Shown: positions 1 through 7,560 of the stretch, in pieces
How the letters are laid out: the number at the start of each line of letters is the position of its first letter
Position numbering within the stretch: the stretch's first letter is position 1
Assembly: GCA_964489835.1 (NCBI GenBank)
Contig: CAZBBC010000180.1
Location: 1 to 8,518 of the forward strand
DNA length: 8,518 nucleotides
Direction of reading: 5' to 3'
Origin: CAZBBC01 sp964489835
Lineage (GTDB): Bacteria; Calditrichota; Calditrichia; JAJRVZ01
The notes under the pieces: model-generated
What the model was told of the DNA's origin: nothing
Database searches by the model: none
What the model saw: only the letters and a program-made list of their open reading frames with translations
Made by a program: the position numbers and the translations under genes

Positions 1-851
1 TTTTAAGTTTTTGTTTTTTTCATAATGCCCACGCCTCCGGAACCATCACGTTTCCTGAACTGATGGATTGGCAATTGCGACCAGAAATAGAGAAATACAC
101 TGCGGACAATCTCTATGAATACATTAATGGTGCAGCGCCGCTGTATCATTCCTACCAATTTGTAGAACTCACCGTGGCGGAATATGAAAATGCCGGGCAG
201 AAAACCATCCTGGTAGAAATATACCATCATATAGATTCAGTGAACGCCTTTGGTATCTTTAGTCAGGAAAAACCGGAAGGGATCAAGTCTCTGCCAATCG
301 GTGTCCAAGCCTACCAGAGTCTGTCAATGTTAAATTTTTGTATTGCCCAGTATTATATTAAAATCCGATGTGATGACCTGGGCGAGAAAACAGGTGCCAT
401 TTTGCAACTCGTGGCCCGTAAACTAACCGAACAACTGGTTACTCAACCTGCATTGCCCCACAATTTTGAATTTTTCCCTGATTCCGGTCGGGTCGCTAAT
501 TCTGAAAAATATCATAGCCGTTCGTTTTTGGGCCACGCGTTTCTTAACAACATATACACGGTCAATTATGCACTTAATGATCAGAATTTTTTACTGTTTA
601 TAGAGGAGAGTACGCCTGATTTTCCCGGCGATTCGGTCTTAGATGCTTATCAACAATTTGTTGGTACAAAAAATACCATTCACAGTAAAAATTTTGTCAC
701 TTTTAATGATCCTTATAACGAAGCAGTTGTGCTTACTACAGAAAAGCAATACTTAATCGGGATAACAGGTGTTTTCACTGAGGAGACAGTAAATTTTTAT
801 TTAGCCGGAATCCGGCAGAGAATCCGGGATTTTAATAACAAAAGTAAATAA
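1..851 (+). CDS. DUF6599-like secreted protein, 5'-partial
   Basis: Function is unknown. The reading frame is open from base 3, the first complete codon, so the gene starts before the window. The visible N-terminus, LSFCFFHNAHA then SGTITFPELMDW, looks like the end of a Sec signal peptide with an AHA cleavage site, so the ATG at 63 is probably internal: the FPELMDW segment just around it resembles the start of the mature domain. The signature EYINGAAPLYHSYQF, followed by VAEYEN and NAFGIFSQE, matches my memory of the DUF6599 family (aromatic, INGAA, Y-x-F pattern), which usually follows a signal peptide. No catalytic motif is apparent. The protein is probably extracytoplasmic. The stop codon is 13 bases before the next gene, so the two are very likely co-transcribed. 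The family name is recalled from motifs and was not searched. Confidence 0.75.
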   Translation, partial: LSFCFFHNAHASGTITFPELMDWQLRPEIEKYTADNLYEYINGAAPLYHSYQFVELTVAEYENAGQKTILVEIYHHIDSVNAFGIFSQEKPEGIKSLPIGVQAYQSLSMLNFCIAQYYIKIRCDDLGEKTGAILQLVARKLTEQLVTQPALPHNFEFFPDSGRVANSEKYHSRSFLGHAFLNNIYTVNYALNDQNFLLFIEESTPDFPGDSVLDAYQQFVGTKNTIHSKNFVTFNDPYNEAVVLTTEKQYLIGITGVFTEETVNFYLAGIRQRIRDFNNKSK

Positions 852-859
852 GGAGGGGG
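851..859 (+). promoter_or_regulatory. strong ribosome binding site for the reductase gene
   Basis: AGGAGGGGG lies five bases before the ATG at 865, and its first A is the last base of the preceding TAA stop. It fixes the start of the reductase-ferredoxin gene and suggests efficient downstream translation from a shared transcript. Confidence 0.8.
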
Positions 860-864
860 ATATA

Positions 865-1977
865 ATGCTTAAGCGTAGAGATTTTCTAAAAGGCGGTATT
901 ATGGCCTCACTGGCCGCTATTTCACCTTTAAATGTATTTGCGGATGAAGAGGGCAAAAAAAAGGAACCGAAAATTTTGAATTTCAATCCGGAAATGAAGT
1001 ACCGGCGGCTGGGCAAAACAGATATCTATCTATCGGCTATTAGCCTGGGAGGGATCGGGCTGCAGACGAATATCGCCCACTATGTCGTTGATCATGGGGT
1101 GAACCTGATTCATATGGCGCATTCTTACAAGGGTGGACATTCGATAAAGCAGCTGGCAAAATTTCTTAAAGTCAAGCGTGATAGCGTTTATATTGCACTT
1201 AAAGCGAACTTTGACAACATTGATGAGGTGCTGGATGAGCTTGGCACCTCTTATGTAGATTTTCTGATGTTTCCATGCCACGATGTCGACCGCGTCAATG
1301 ATCCTGATGATCTGGAAAGATTTGAACAGTACCGGGCGCAGGGCAAGGTAAAATATCTCGGACTAACCACCCATGACGATGTAAAGGCCTGTGTTCGTAA
1401 AGGACTCGAGGACGGCACGTATCTGATGATCATGCCTACTCTGAATCAGCCCGGTTTGCAGGCGATGCAGGAGGAAATGGAAATGGCCTATAAGAAAGGC
1501 GTCGGCATTATGGCTATGAAAACGATGAAAGGGCTGGATGAAGATCTGGAAAGTGCCTTTCTTAAAAAAGTCCTGAGCAACCCTGCTGTAGTCACGGTTA
1601 ACAAGGCAATCAGCTCTTTTAGCCAATTTCAGACCTACTTGAAGGCAGTCCAGGAAGCCTTGAGCTATCATGAAGATGTTTCATTGTATCGCTATGCACA
1701 ACAGACACACCATACAAATTGTATGATGTGCGGTGAGTGCCGGAGGGCTTGTCCGAACTCGAACTGGATTCCAGCCGTACTGCGTGCTGATGAATATTAC
1801 CGGCAGCAGGTTGGCGATACCGATATGGCCCGTGAGAAATTCATGGCGATTCCTGAGGCACGACGCGCTGGCGATGGTTGTGCCGGTTGTACTATATGTG
1901 ATCAGATATGTCCGAATGGGATAACCGTTGCCACGCGTTTCCAAAAAGCCTGCCATAATCTGGCAAAAATAGTGTAG
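865..1977 (+). CDS. Tat-exported aldo/keto reductase-fold protein with two [4Fe-4S] clusters
   Basis: A 370-residue protein. Residues 1-27 form a twin-arginine signal (RRDFLKGG, then a hydrophobic stretch and VFA), so export as a folded metalloprotein is expected. Residues about 45-265 are an aldo/keto reductase TIM barrel (YRRLGKTDIYLSAISLGG; KVKYLGLTTH; GIMAMKTMKG). Of the usual Asp-Tyr-Lys-His tetrad, Tyr88, Lys113 and His139 are present, but the Asp position is His83 (LIHMAHSY instead of the usual FDTAxxY). The usual IPG phosphate-binding segment also reads VNKAISSFSQF. Residues 286-296 (CxxCxxCxxxCP) and 339-349 (CxxCxxCxxxCP) can each ligate one [4Fe-4S] cluster. Related reductase-ferredoxin fusions are common in anaerobes. 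Here, a periplasmic location and the altered active site make NADPH-dependent reduction unlikely; electron transfer to or from a periplasmic partner is my inference. The neighbour is the DUF6599-like gene upstream. Confidence 0.88.
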   Translation: MLKRRDFLKGGIMASLAAISPLNVFADEEGKKKEPKILNFNPEMKYRRLGKTDIYLSAISLGGIGLQTNIAHYVVDHGVNLIHMAHSYKGGHSIKQLAKFLKVKRDSVYIALKANFDNIDEVLDELGTSYVDFLMFPCHDVDRVNDPDDLERFEQYRAQGKVKYLGLTTHDDVKACVRKGLEDGTYLMIMPTLNQPGLQAMQEEMEMAYKKGVGIMAMKTMKGLDEDLESAFLKKVLSNPAVVTVNKAISSFSQFQTYLKAVQEALSYHEDVSLYRYAQQTHHTNCMMCGECRRACPNSNWIPAVLRADEYYRQQVGDTDMAREKFMAIPEARRAGDGCAGCTICDQICPNGITVATRFQKACHNLAKIV

Positions 1978-2038
1978 ACGATATAACAGCATTTTCCTTG
2001 AGCCGGTGTTGAACTTCCTGAACTAATGGGGGTGCACC

Positions 2039-2060
2039 AGGGATAAGCGCTTTAATCCCT
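2039..2060 (+). other. small hairpin downstream of the reductase gene
   Basis: AGGGAT (2039-2044) and ATCCCT (2055-2060) are complementary, and the AAGCGCTT between them can extend the stem imperfectly. It lies about 60 bases after the reductase stop. No T-run follows, so a role as a Rho-independent terminator is weakly supported. Confidence 0.25.
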
Positions 2061-2156
2061 GTATTACTTCGTCACGTTGTTTATACATTCGGTTGGTAAA
2101 TTTATATCCTTTCGGTAAAAGAAAATACATGAAAACACTTCTACTAAAATATACTA

Positions 2157-2188
2157 TAACCATTCATTAGAAATGTAACCGTTCACTA
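2157..2188 (+). promoter_or_regulatory. tandem 13-base repeats, possible operator
   Basis: TAACCATTCATTA (2157-2169) and TAACCGTTCACTA (2176-2188) differ at two positions and are spaced 19 bases start to start, close to two helical turns. They sit just before the ribosome binding site of the truncated tautomerase-like frame. Such spacing suits a dimeric regulator, possibly of TetR type. No regulator gene is visible here. Confidence 0.3.
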
Positions 2189-2206
2189 TAAAAGGGGGAA
2201 ACCACC

Positions 2207-2278
2207 ATGCCATTTACCACCGTAAAAGTTATTGAAGGAATATTTTCTGAATCAAGGAAACCATACCTATTAATTTGA
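2207..2278 (+). pseudogene. truncated 4-oxalocrotonate tautomerase-like gene start
   Basis: A 23-codon frame preceded by a GGGGG-type ribosome binding site (2194-2198). It reads MPFTTVKVIEGIFSESRK, which matches the start of small tautomerases of the 4-oxalocrotonate tautomerase family: Met-Pro with Pro as the catalytic base after Met removal, a first beta strand, then EGxF(S/T)xxxK. Intact members have about 60-75 residues. Here the family resemblance ends after about 17 codons and the frame stops. From base 2247 the DNA instead matches the T9SS tail fragment in another frame, so the gene is broken by a recombination junction. The fragment is very short, so the family call is tentative, but the pattern and the ribosome binding site support it. 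Confidence 0.5.
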
Positions 2279-2372
2279 TGGAATGAATCTGGCGAGTGGT
2301 GTCTACTACTATCAATTAGTGGCGGGTAGCTATTATGTTGCTCTTCTCCAGCGGAACCCTCTACTATTTTAA
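2247..2372 (+). pseudogene. decayed T9SS C-terminal sorting-tail fragment
   Basis: Read from CTG at 2247, the frame gives LNQGNHTY, a stop (2271-2273), then FDGMNLASGVYYYQLVAGS and unrelated residues to a stop at 2370-2372. The NLxSGVYYYQL core is the hallmark of the type A Por secretion tail (a terminal beta-sandwich domain that targets proteins to the type IX system). The first half of the domain, normally PNPFNP...GQEV, is absent, as is the whole cargo protein. The piece is about 80% identical over about 80 bases to the tail fragment at the right end of the window and lies in the same orientation. It is not translated as a useful product. Confidence 0.7.
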
Positions 2373-2394
2373 AATCAAAGATACCATTTGATTT
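2372..2394 (-). terminator. weak possible terminator of the kinase operon
   Basis: AAATCAAA (2372-2379) and TTTGATTT (2387-2394) form an 8-pair stem with a 7-base loop, eight bases after the stop of the TPR kinase. On the - strand a TTTTAAAA run follows. The stem has only one G-C pair, so it would be a weak terminator. Confidence 0.35.
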
Positions 2395-2402
2395 GCAGAT
2401 GA

Positions 2403-4751
2403 TTAATCAAGTCCAATCTTTTTGAGCATTTCAGGGTAGCGGGGGTCTATCTTCAATTCCTTAAACCAATAATTCGTTTTAAGGTTCAAAACACCCCAAT
2501 CTCTGGCCTCAATCAATTGCCCAATTAATTCGAAGGCGGAATCGAAGTCATCAAGGATGATAGACAGAATAATTTTTGTATTACTGCGTCCTGTTTTAGT
2601 GGCCTCATTCTCATCCCTTAACAATTCGTCTAATAATTTCCCGGCAGCGGTTTTATTATGCGTTAACTTCAAAATTACAGCCCCAATAAAATACTGCTCT
2701 GAAGCGGAAATATGTAAATTCTGATTGATTTTTCTTTGTACATGTTGAATTTGTTTTCGGCCTTTTTCCGGTTGACCATTGGCAAAATAAGCGGCAGCTA
2801 AAGAGGCTTCAACCGTCATAAATGTGGAATCCATATTGATGGCCCTCTGGAAATATGGAATAGCCTCCTCATACCTATCTGCATTTAAATAGATAATTCC
2901 CATGTTGTATTGATATAATGGATGAAATGGAGCAGTAGATAAGGCATACTGAAACTGAAGAATCGCCTCATTGAAACGGGCGCGATCCATCAGAAAATTA
3001 GCGTAAAAAGCACGAGTGAGATCGCTCCCCGGACTCAGTTCAACACCTCTTTTAAAAACCCTTTCCGCACCTTCCCAATCCCATTCCAGATAATATTTAA
3101 CATCACCTAAAAGTGCATATGTATTTCCGATCGTTGGATCAATGACCAAAGCCTTTTCTGCATATTCACTGACCATCTTCAGCCCGTCCCGCCAGTCGAT
3201 GCCATCAAGACTAAATAAAATATCATAGGCTTCAGCGATACCAGTATAGGCCAATGCGTATTGATTATCGATATCAAGGGCTTGCTGAAAGTACTGAATG
3301 GCGTTTCGCGCTTCTTCAAGAGTTAATTTATTAATGTGGTATCTGCCTTTGAGGTAGAGTTCCTGAGCTTTTGGGTCGACTGAAGGTGTTGCTTGCAAAC
3401 GCTTTTGTTCGTCCTGTGTCAAAGTGATATTGATTTCAGCGGCGATAGCCCGGGCAACATCTCTTTGCAAACTTAAAATATCTTTCAAATCACGCTCGTA
3501 ATCATTAGACCAGAGATGATGGTCTGTTGCCGTTTCAATAAGTTGTGTGATGATCCGAACACGATCTCCCACCAGCATGGCCGATCCTTCAACAACGGCA
3601 TCCACATTCAATTCTTTACCAATTTGTGGTAGTGATTTATCGGAATTCTTATAACGCATCACCGACGTTCGGGAAATCACATTTAAAGCCTTGATTTTGG
3701 ACAATTCAGTGATCAGGGCTTCGGTCATCCCATCAGAGAAATATTCCTTATCGGCATCGCCGGATAGATTGGTCAGGGGAAGGACAGCAAGGGAATCGAT
3801 TTCTTTTTTCTTATCATGCAACCCAAAAATGCCGCTCATCCAAAGGACCAGAGCCAAAATAATAATTCCAGCTGCGGGGATTATCCACTTTAAAATGGAT
3901 TGTTTATTAATGTGGATTTCATCATTCTCTCTTCTCTGTGATTTGTGATTCATTTTTAAAAGAATGTTCAAAATATCGCTAATACTATTAAATCTGGAAT
4001 TCATATCTTTATTAAGGCATTCATTTATAACAGCTACTAAATCTGCTGGAAGCGCTTTTCTCAATTCAACGATTGCCCTCGGTTGTTCATTTAAAATGGT
4101 ATAAATAACCGCCTGTTCGTATTCGCCTTTGAAAGGCAACTTACCAGTGAGCATTTCATACAGCACCACACCCAGCGACCAGATGTCTGTGCGGTGATCA
4201 ACATCTTCACCCCTGGCCTGTTCCGGTGACATATAATTTATTGTTCCAAGCGTAGAAGGTTCTTTGGTCAGTTTAATCACGCCTTTTAACTTGGCTAATC
4301 CAAAATCCAGGATTTTAACACGGTCATTCTTATCGATTAAAATATTTTCCGGTTTAATATCCCTGTGGACAATTTCGGCCTTATGCGCTTCGTGAAGGCC
4401 TTCACAGATTTGTATTGTAATAGTAATGATTTCATCTAAATCTGAAATACCTTTATCCATTTTTGTTCTTAAAGATTGGCCATCAACATATTCCATCACA
4501 ATGAATGTTTGGTCATTATCCTGGGCAATTTCATAAATGGTAATAATATTAGGGTGGTTCAAGGAAGCAGCGGCTTTTGCTTCGCGTTTGAAACGTTCTA
4601 CATTTTCTTTGTCTTTGGTAAGGTGCTGGGGCAGGAATTTAATGGCTACTTTCCGTTCCAACTCAAGATCTTCAGCGAGATAGACTTCCCCCATGCCGCC
4701 GGCACCGAGTTTTTCGATTATTTTGTAATGGGAGATGGTTTTGCCGATCAT
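2403..4751 (-). CDS. membrane Ser/Thr protein kinase with TolB-N-like domain and TPR repeats
   Basis: A 782-residue Hanks-type kinase. The kinase domain is residues 9-265: glycine loop GAGGMGEV (16-23), Lys38, Glu57 of helix C, HRDIKPEN (129-136) with catalytic Asp131, DFG (149-151) and SPE (175-177). An activation loop with Ser166, Thr167 and Thr170 offers sites for autophosphorylation, as expected for an RD kinase. One membrane helix spans about 288-306. Residues about 318-440 (LAVLPLTNLSGDADKEYFSDG, then LNVDAVVEGS and WSNDYERD) are a TolB N-terminal-like domain, as found in many signalling kinases and CadC-like proteins. About 460-780 are tetratricopeptide repeats, such as YNMGIIYLNADRYEEAIPYFQRAI. 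With a cytoplasmic kinase, the TolB-like and TPR part should be periplasmic and may sense or bind proteins. The ATG overlaps the TGA of the upstream kinase gene (ATGA), so translation is coupled. The targets are unknown. Confidence 0.93.
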   Translation of the reverse strand: MIGKTISHYKIIEKLGAGGMGEVYLAEDLELERKVAIKFLPQHLTKDKENVERFKREAKAAASLNHPNIITIYEIAQDNDQTFIVMEYVDGQSLRTKMDKGISDLDEIITITIQICEGLHEAHKAEIVHRDIKPENILIDKNDRVKILDFGLAKLKGVIKLTKEPSTLGTINYMSPEQARGEDVDHRTDIWSLGVVLYEMLTGKLPFKGEYEQAVIYTILNEQPRAIVELRKALPADLVAVINECLNKDMNSRFNSISDILNILLKMNHKSQRRENDEIHINKQSILKWIIPAAGIIILALVLWMSGIFGLHDKKKEIDSLAVLPLTNLSGDADKEYFSDGMTEALITELSKIKALNVISRTSVMRYKNSDKSLPQIGKELNVDAVVEGSAMLVGDRVRIITQLIETATDHHLWSNDYERDLKDILSLQRDVARAIAAEINITLTQDEQKRLQATPSVDPKAQELYLKGRYHINKLTLEEARNAIQYFQQALDIDNQYALAYTGIAEAYDILFSLDGIDWRDGLKMVSEYAEKALVIDPTIGNTYALLGDVKYYLEWDWEGAERVFKRGVELSPGSDLTRAFYANFLMDRARFNEAILQFQYALSTAPFHPLYQYNMGIIYLNADRYEEAIPYFQRAINMDSTFMTVEASLAAAYFANGQPEKGRKQIQHVQRKINQNLHISASEQYFIGAVILKLTHNKTAAGKLLDELLRDENEATKTGRSNTKIILSIILDDFDSAFELIGQLIEARDWGVLNLKTNYWFKELKIDPRYPEMLKKIGLD

Positions 4752-7345
4752 TTCATATCCTTTATCAACACAACATCATTGTCAATTTGACCGCGAGAAC
4801 AAGCAAGCGTGCCATCTTGTGACCAATCAAATGAAAAAATTCGGTCCTCTTTGAAATTAGTTATCTGTTTTGAAGGACTACCATCAAGCGGTTGGACCCA
4901 AACATTTGAAATACCTTTTTGACTTATGATGTAAGCCACTGCGAGGCCATCCGGTGTCCAGCGAAGATTGGAATTGATATCAATAGCCCCTGGCAAATCG
5001 AATAATATTTCAGGTTCTCCACCTTCAAAGGGAAAGACGGCTATTTTACATTCATCAATTCTGTTGTCATCGCCCAGATAACAAACAATCCGCTTCCCGT
5101 TCGGCGAGATGGTCGCTCCAAAAGCAGGCACATCTATAACCGGAAGTGGATCACCACCATCAATAGAAAGTTTCATCAGTGTAAAATATCCTTCGTGAGC
5201 AGATGTGTAAATCACCCAATTTCCATCAGGAGAAATCTGTGGATCGCCAGCAAAACCAGCTAATTTAGTTCGATGGCTCCCGTCGATATTCATTTTCCAT
5301 AATTCAAAAACACTTACGGGTTGAGATGTAAATACGATTGTTTGACCATCCTGAGATACCGAGGGTAGAATATCACTATCCTCATCAGATGATAACCGTT
5401 GTGGATGGGTGCCATCGTTGTTAATGAGCCAGAGCTTCCTATCCCAACCACCATGAACAATTTGTCCATCCGTTGTACAGGCAACGCCAGCATAACCATC
5501 GTACTTACCTGTTGTTATTTGCCGTGGACTTTCACCTTTCTCCTTTGGGACAATCCAGATGCTGGATTGTATCTCCGATTGAATGGTGATCAGAGAATTA
5601 TTATCCTTTGTTAAACTTAATCTGCGATAAGCATTCAAGTCGTTAGTAATCCGTTGCAACTCACCATCGGGATATGTGACAATCCATATTTGATTATCAA
5701 AGGATTGATAAGTCGCATCTATAATTATGCCATTGGCTCCTGAAGACCAAACGATATCATTAATATAACGCCATTTCAGTGAATCTATACTGTCTTCTTT
5801 GCCATCATCTATTTTTATTCGAACCACTGAACAAGCGCCGATGTCTTTTTTAAATTCACCACATATAATGCTACTTCCATCAGGAGACCATGTTAAACCC
5901 GATGTAAACATTCCCTCCGGGAAATTTAGCTGGGCCAGGATTTTTTCATTTGAACCATCAACATCAGCCAGTAGAAGCATTGTTTTTCCTTTGGGAAGAT
6001 TCCGACGAAGGAAGGCGAATCTTTTATTATCCGGGGAAAAGGTGATACAACCAGAAACATCTTCCAATATCTTAGTAGTACTACCCCCCAGGACAGACAT
6101 TCGATACAGTACAGGGATTGCTTTATTGGTTTCCAGACTGGTATAGTAAATATAATCACCATCGCCCGAAAAGGTTAAACCCTGGAAACTAACTTCCTCT
6201 GGTGGAAGTATTTGAATATTACTGTTGGTAGCTACCTGCCTGAGCCAGAGACTCTCTCTGTCTTCATTTTCCATTACATGAATGATATACCTGCCATCAG
6301 GTGAAATTGCGGCATCTTTAGCCTTGCCGTGTGAGGTGAGCCTTGTTATTTGCATCTGCTCGAAGGCCAGTGTCTTATTCCCCTTTTCCATAAGATATGA
6401 CAGAGTAATCAGAATTAGTACTATTCCAATGGTACCTGCAATTAGCCAAGGTGCAATTTGTGAGACTAAAAATTTTTTCTTCAAAGATACAATAGGTATT
6501 TCAGAAAGCGATTTTCGAGACACTTTGTCAGAATCTCTCTTCACCCGCTTTAAATCGATTAACATTTCTTCTATTGATTGATATCTTTCCGCCGGGTTTT
6601 TCTCTAAAGCTCGATTGAGAATATGAATAAATTCTGATGAAATATCCGGACGGTGCTTCTGCAACGGTTCTGGATTTTCATTTAGTATCGAATACATCAA
6701 TGCTGATTCATACTCACCCTTGAATGGCAATTGTCCGGTTATCATTTCATATAGTACAACACCAAAAGAAAAAATATCTGTCCGCTTATCAATGTGCAAA
6801 CCCTGGAGGTGCTCCGGTGACATATAGGCTAATGTTCCGACAGTGCTGGTGGTTTGAGTGAGTTTTAACGATCCTTTTAATTTTGCCAGACCAAAATCCA
6901 TTACTTTTACCTGGCCTTTGGGAGTGACAATAATATTATCGGATTTGATATCCCTGTGGATAATTCCCGCTTCATGAGCAGCTTGCAAAGCAGCAGCAAT
7001 TTGCATGGCAAAATCGATGCAATCCGAAATTTGAAGTCGGGTTCTATCTTTAATTACTTGACTAAGTGTTTGACCATTGACATATTCCATTACGATGAAT
7101 TGTTGGTCGTCGTGTTCCTGAATGTCATGTATTACACATACATTTGGATGATTAATGGCTGATGCCGCTTTTGCTTCTTGTAGAAAACGTGCTTTATCAG
7201 TATCACTGGCTGAAATATTTGGCGGTAGAAATTTTAAAGCCAATATACGGTCGAGTTTAGTGTCTTCGGCTTTATAAACGACACCCATCCCGCCTTCGCC
7301 AATTTTTTCAATAAGCTTATAGTGTGAAATCGTTTTGCCGATCAA
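4748..7345 (-). CDS. membrane Ser/Thr protein kinase with PD40/TolB-type beta-propeller
   Basis: An 865-residue Hanks-type kinase and the first gene of the pair. The kinase domain is residues 9-268: EGGMGVV glycine loop (17-23), Lys38, Glu57, HRDIKSDN (130-137) with Asp132 and a Ser where Pro is usual, DFG (150-152) and SPE (176-178). The activation loop is rich in Thr and Ser (TQTTSTVGT). One membrane helix spans about 298-318. The remainder, about 330-865, is a beta-propeller of PD40/TolB type with repeated S-P-D-G motifs, for example ISPDGRY (348), FSPDNKR (436), WSPDGSS (486), ISPDGNW (704), ISPNGKR (746) and WTPDGLA (797). The propeller should lie outside the membrane and could bind a ligand or partner protein. 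The start is TTG: an in-frame TAA lies four codons upstream, a ribosome binding site is well placed, and the N-terminus matches the paralogue. It overlaps the second kinase gene by four bases. Confidence 0.93.
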   Translation of the reverse strand: MIGKTISHYKLIEKIGEGGMGVVYKAEDTKLDRILALKFLPPNISASDTDKARFLQEAKAASAINHPNVCVIHDIQEHDDQQFIVMEYVNGQTLSQVIKDRTRLQISDCIDFAMQIAAALQAAHEAGIIHRDIKSDNIIVTPKGQVKVMDFGLAKLKGSLKLTQTTSTVGTLAYMSPEHLQGLHIDKRTDIFSFGVVLYEMITGQLPFKGEYESALMYSILNENPEPLQKHRPDISSEFIHILNRALEKNPAERYQSIEEMLIDLKRVKRDSDKVSRKSLSEIPIVSLKKKFLVSQIAPWLIAGTIGIVLILITLSYLMEKGNKTLAFEQMQITRLTSHGKAKDAAISPDGRYIIHVMENEDRESLWLRQVATNSNIQILPPEEVSFQGLTFSGDGDYIYYTSLETNKAIPVLYRMSVLGGSTTKILEDVSGCITFSPDNKRFAFLRRNLPKGKTMLLLADVDGSNEKILAQLNFPEGMFTSGLTWSPDGSSIICGEFKKDIGACSVVRIKIDDGKEDSIDSLKWRYINDIVWSSGANGIIIDATYQSFDNQIWIVTYPDGELQRITNDLNAYRRLSLTKDNNSLITIQSEIQSSIWIVPKEKGESPRQITTGKYDGYAGVACTTDGQIVHGGWDRKLWLINNDGTHPQRLSSDEDSDILPSVSQDGQTIVFTSQPVSVFELWKMNIDGSHRTKLAGFAGDPQISPDGNWVIYTSAHEGYFTLMKLSIDGGDPLPVIDVPAFGATISPNGKRIVCYLGDDNRIDECKIAVFPFEGGEPEILFDLPGAIDINSNLRWTPDGLAVAYIISQKGISNVWVQPLDGSPSKQITNFKEDRIFSFDWSQDGTLACSRGQIDNDVVLIKDMK
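4758..4763 (-). promoter_or_regulatory. ribosome binding site of the TPR kinase gene
   Basis: AAAGGA on the - strand lies six bases before the ATG at 4751, inside the last codons of the upstream kinase gene. It supports this start, which matches the MIGKTISHYK start of the paralogue. Confidence 0.7.
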
Positions 7346-7354
7346 ATCTGAAAA

Positions 7355-7359
7355 TCCTT
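7355..7359 (-). promoter_or_regulatory. ribosome binding site for the TTG start of the PD40 kinase
   Basis: AAGGA on the - strand stands nine bases before the TTG at 7345. A TAA stop overlaps it in frame (TAA GGA TTT TCA GAT TTG), so no earlier start is possible and TTG is the first usable codon. Confidence 0.7.
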
Positions 7360-7398
7360 ATTTAAGATTTGCACGTCAAATAGGAAGCGTTTCGGGTA

Positions 7399-7436
7399 AG
7401 TATAAGAAAAGTATATTAATAATGAATGAATTTCAA
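7399..7436 (-). promoter_or_regulatory. candidate promoter of the kinase operon
   Basis: On the - strand, TTGAAA (7431-7436) is followed after 15 bases by TATACT (7410-7415), and a second TATACT lies at 7399-7404. The -10 boxes are good by the housekeeping sigma-factor consensus, but the spacing to the -35-like box is short. The TTG start is 53 bases or more downstream. This is a plausible start region and not a certain one. Confidence 0.35.
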
Positions 7437-7475
7437 CCAGTTTTTTCAAATGATGGTGTTAGGCCAGTAGGTTGA

Positions 7476-7547
7476 AAATCCGCCTGCCCCGTAAAACGGG
7501 GTCTACGACGTGGCGGGTGGATCCGCTCCCTGGCAGACTTTGGATTT
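7476..7547. repeat. GC-rich, strongly foldable intergenic element
   Basis: Bases 7478-7488 can pair with 7512-7522 over 11 positions, two of them G-U. Inside, CCCCGT (7487-7492) and ACGGGG (7496-7501) form a perfect competing hairpin with an AAA loop. AAATCC (7476-7481) and GGATTT (7542-7547) close the whole element, and CTGCC (7484-7488) can pair with GGCAG (7532-7536). It is far richer in G and C than the AT-rich DNA around it. It looks like a dispersed palindromic repeat or a structured RNA. No T-run follows the hairpin on either strand, so it is not a standard terminator. Confidence 0.5.
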
Positions 7548-7560
7548 AGAATAAGAATAT

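Noticed and set aside
1733..1924. Second + strand frame inside the reductase gene
   Set aside because: It lies in the cysteine-rich part of the reductase in another frame and encodes nothing family-like.
2131..2169. Short frame MKTLLLKYTITIH as the start of a signal peptide gene
   Set aside because: It has no ribosome binding site and stops after 13 codons.
2340..2394. Second degraded T9SS tail in another frame (SSGTLYYFKIKD)
   Set aside because: The pattern is suggestive of S-G-x-Y-Y-Y, but it is too short and too diverged to claim.
3691..3948. Open frame on the + strand inside the TPR kinase gene
   Set aside because: It is the complement of a well-supported kinase gene and has no recognisable motif or ribosome binding site. 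The same holds for the other + strand frames within 2403-7345.
7487..7501. CCCCGT-AAA-ACGGGG hairpin as a Rho-independent terminator
   Set aside because: No T-run follows on either strand.
7471..7550. Integron attC-like site
   Set aside because: The folding is attractive, but I could not find paired core sites (GTTRRRY and RYYYAAC) at the ends, and no integrase or cassette array is visible.
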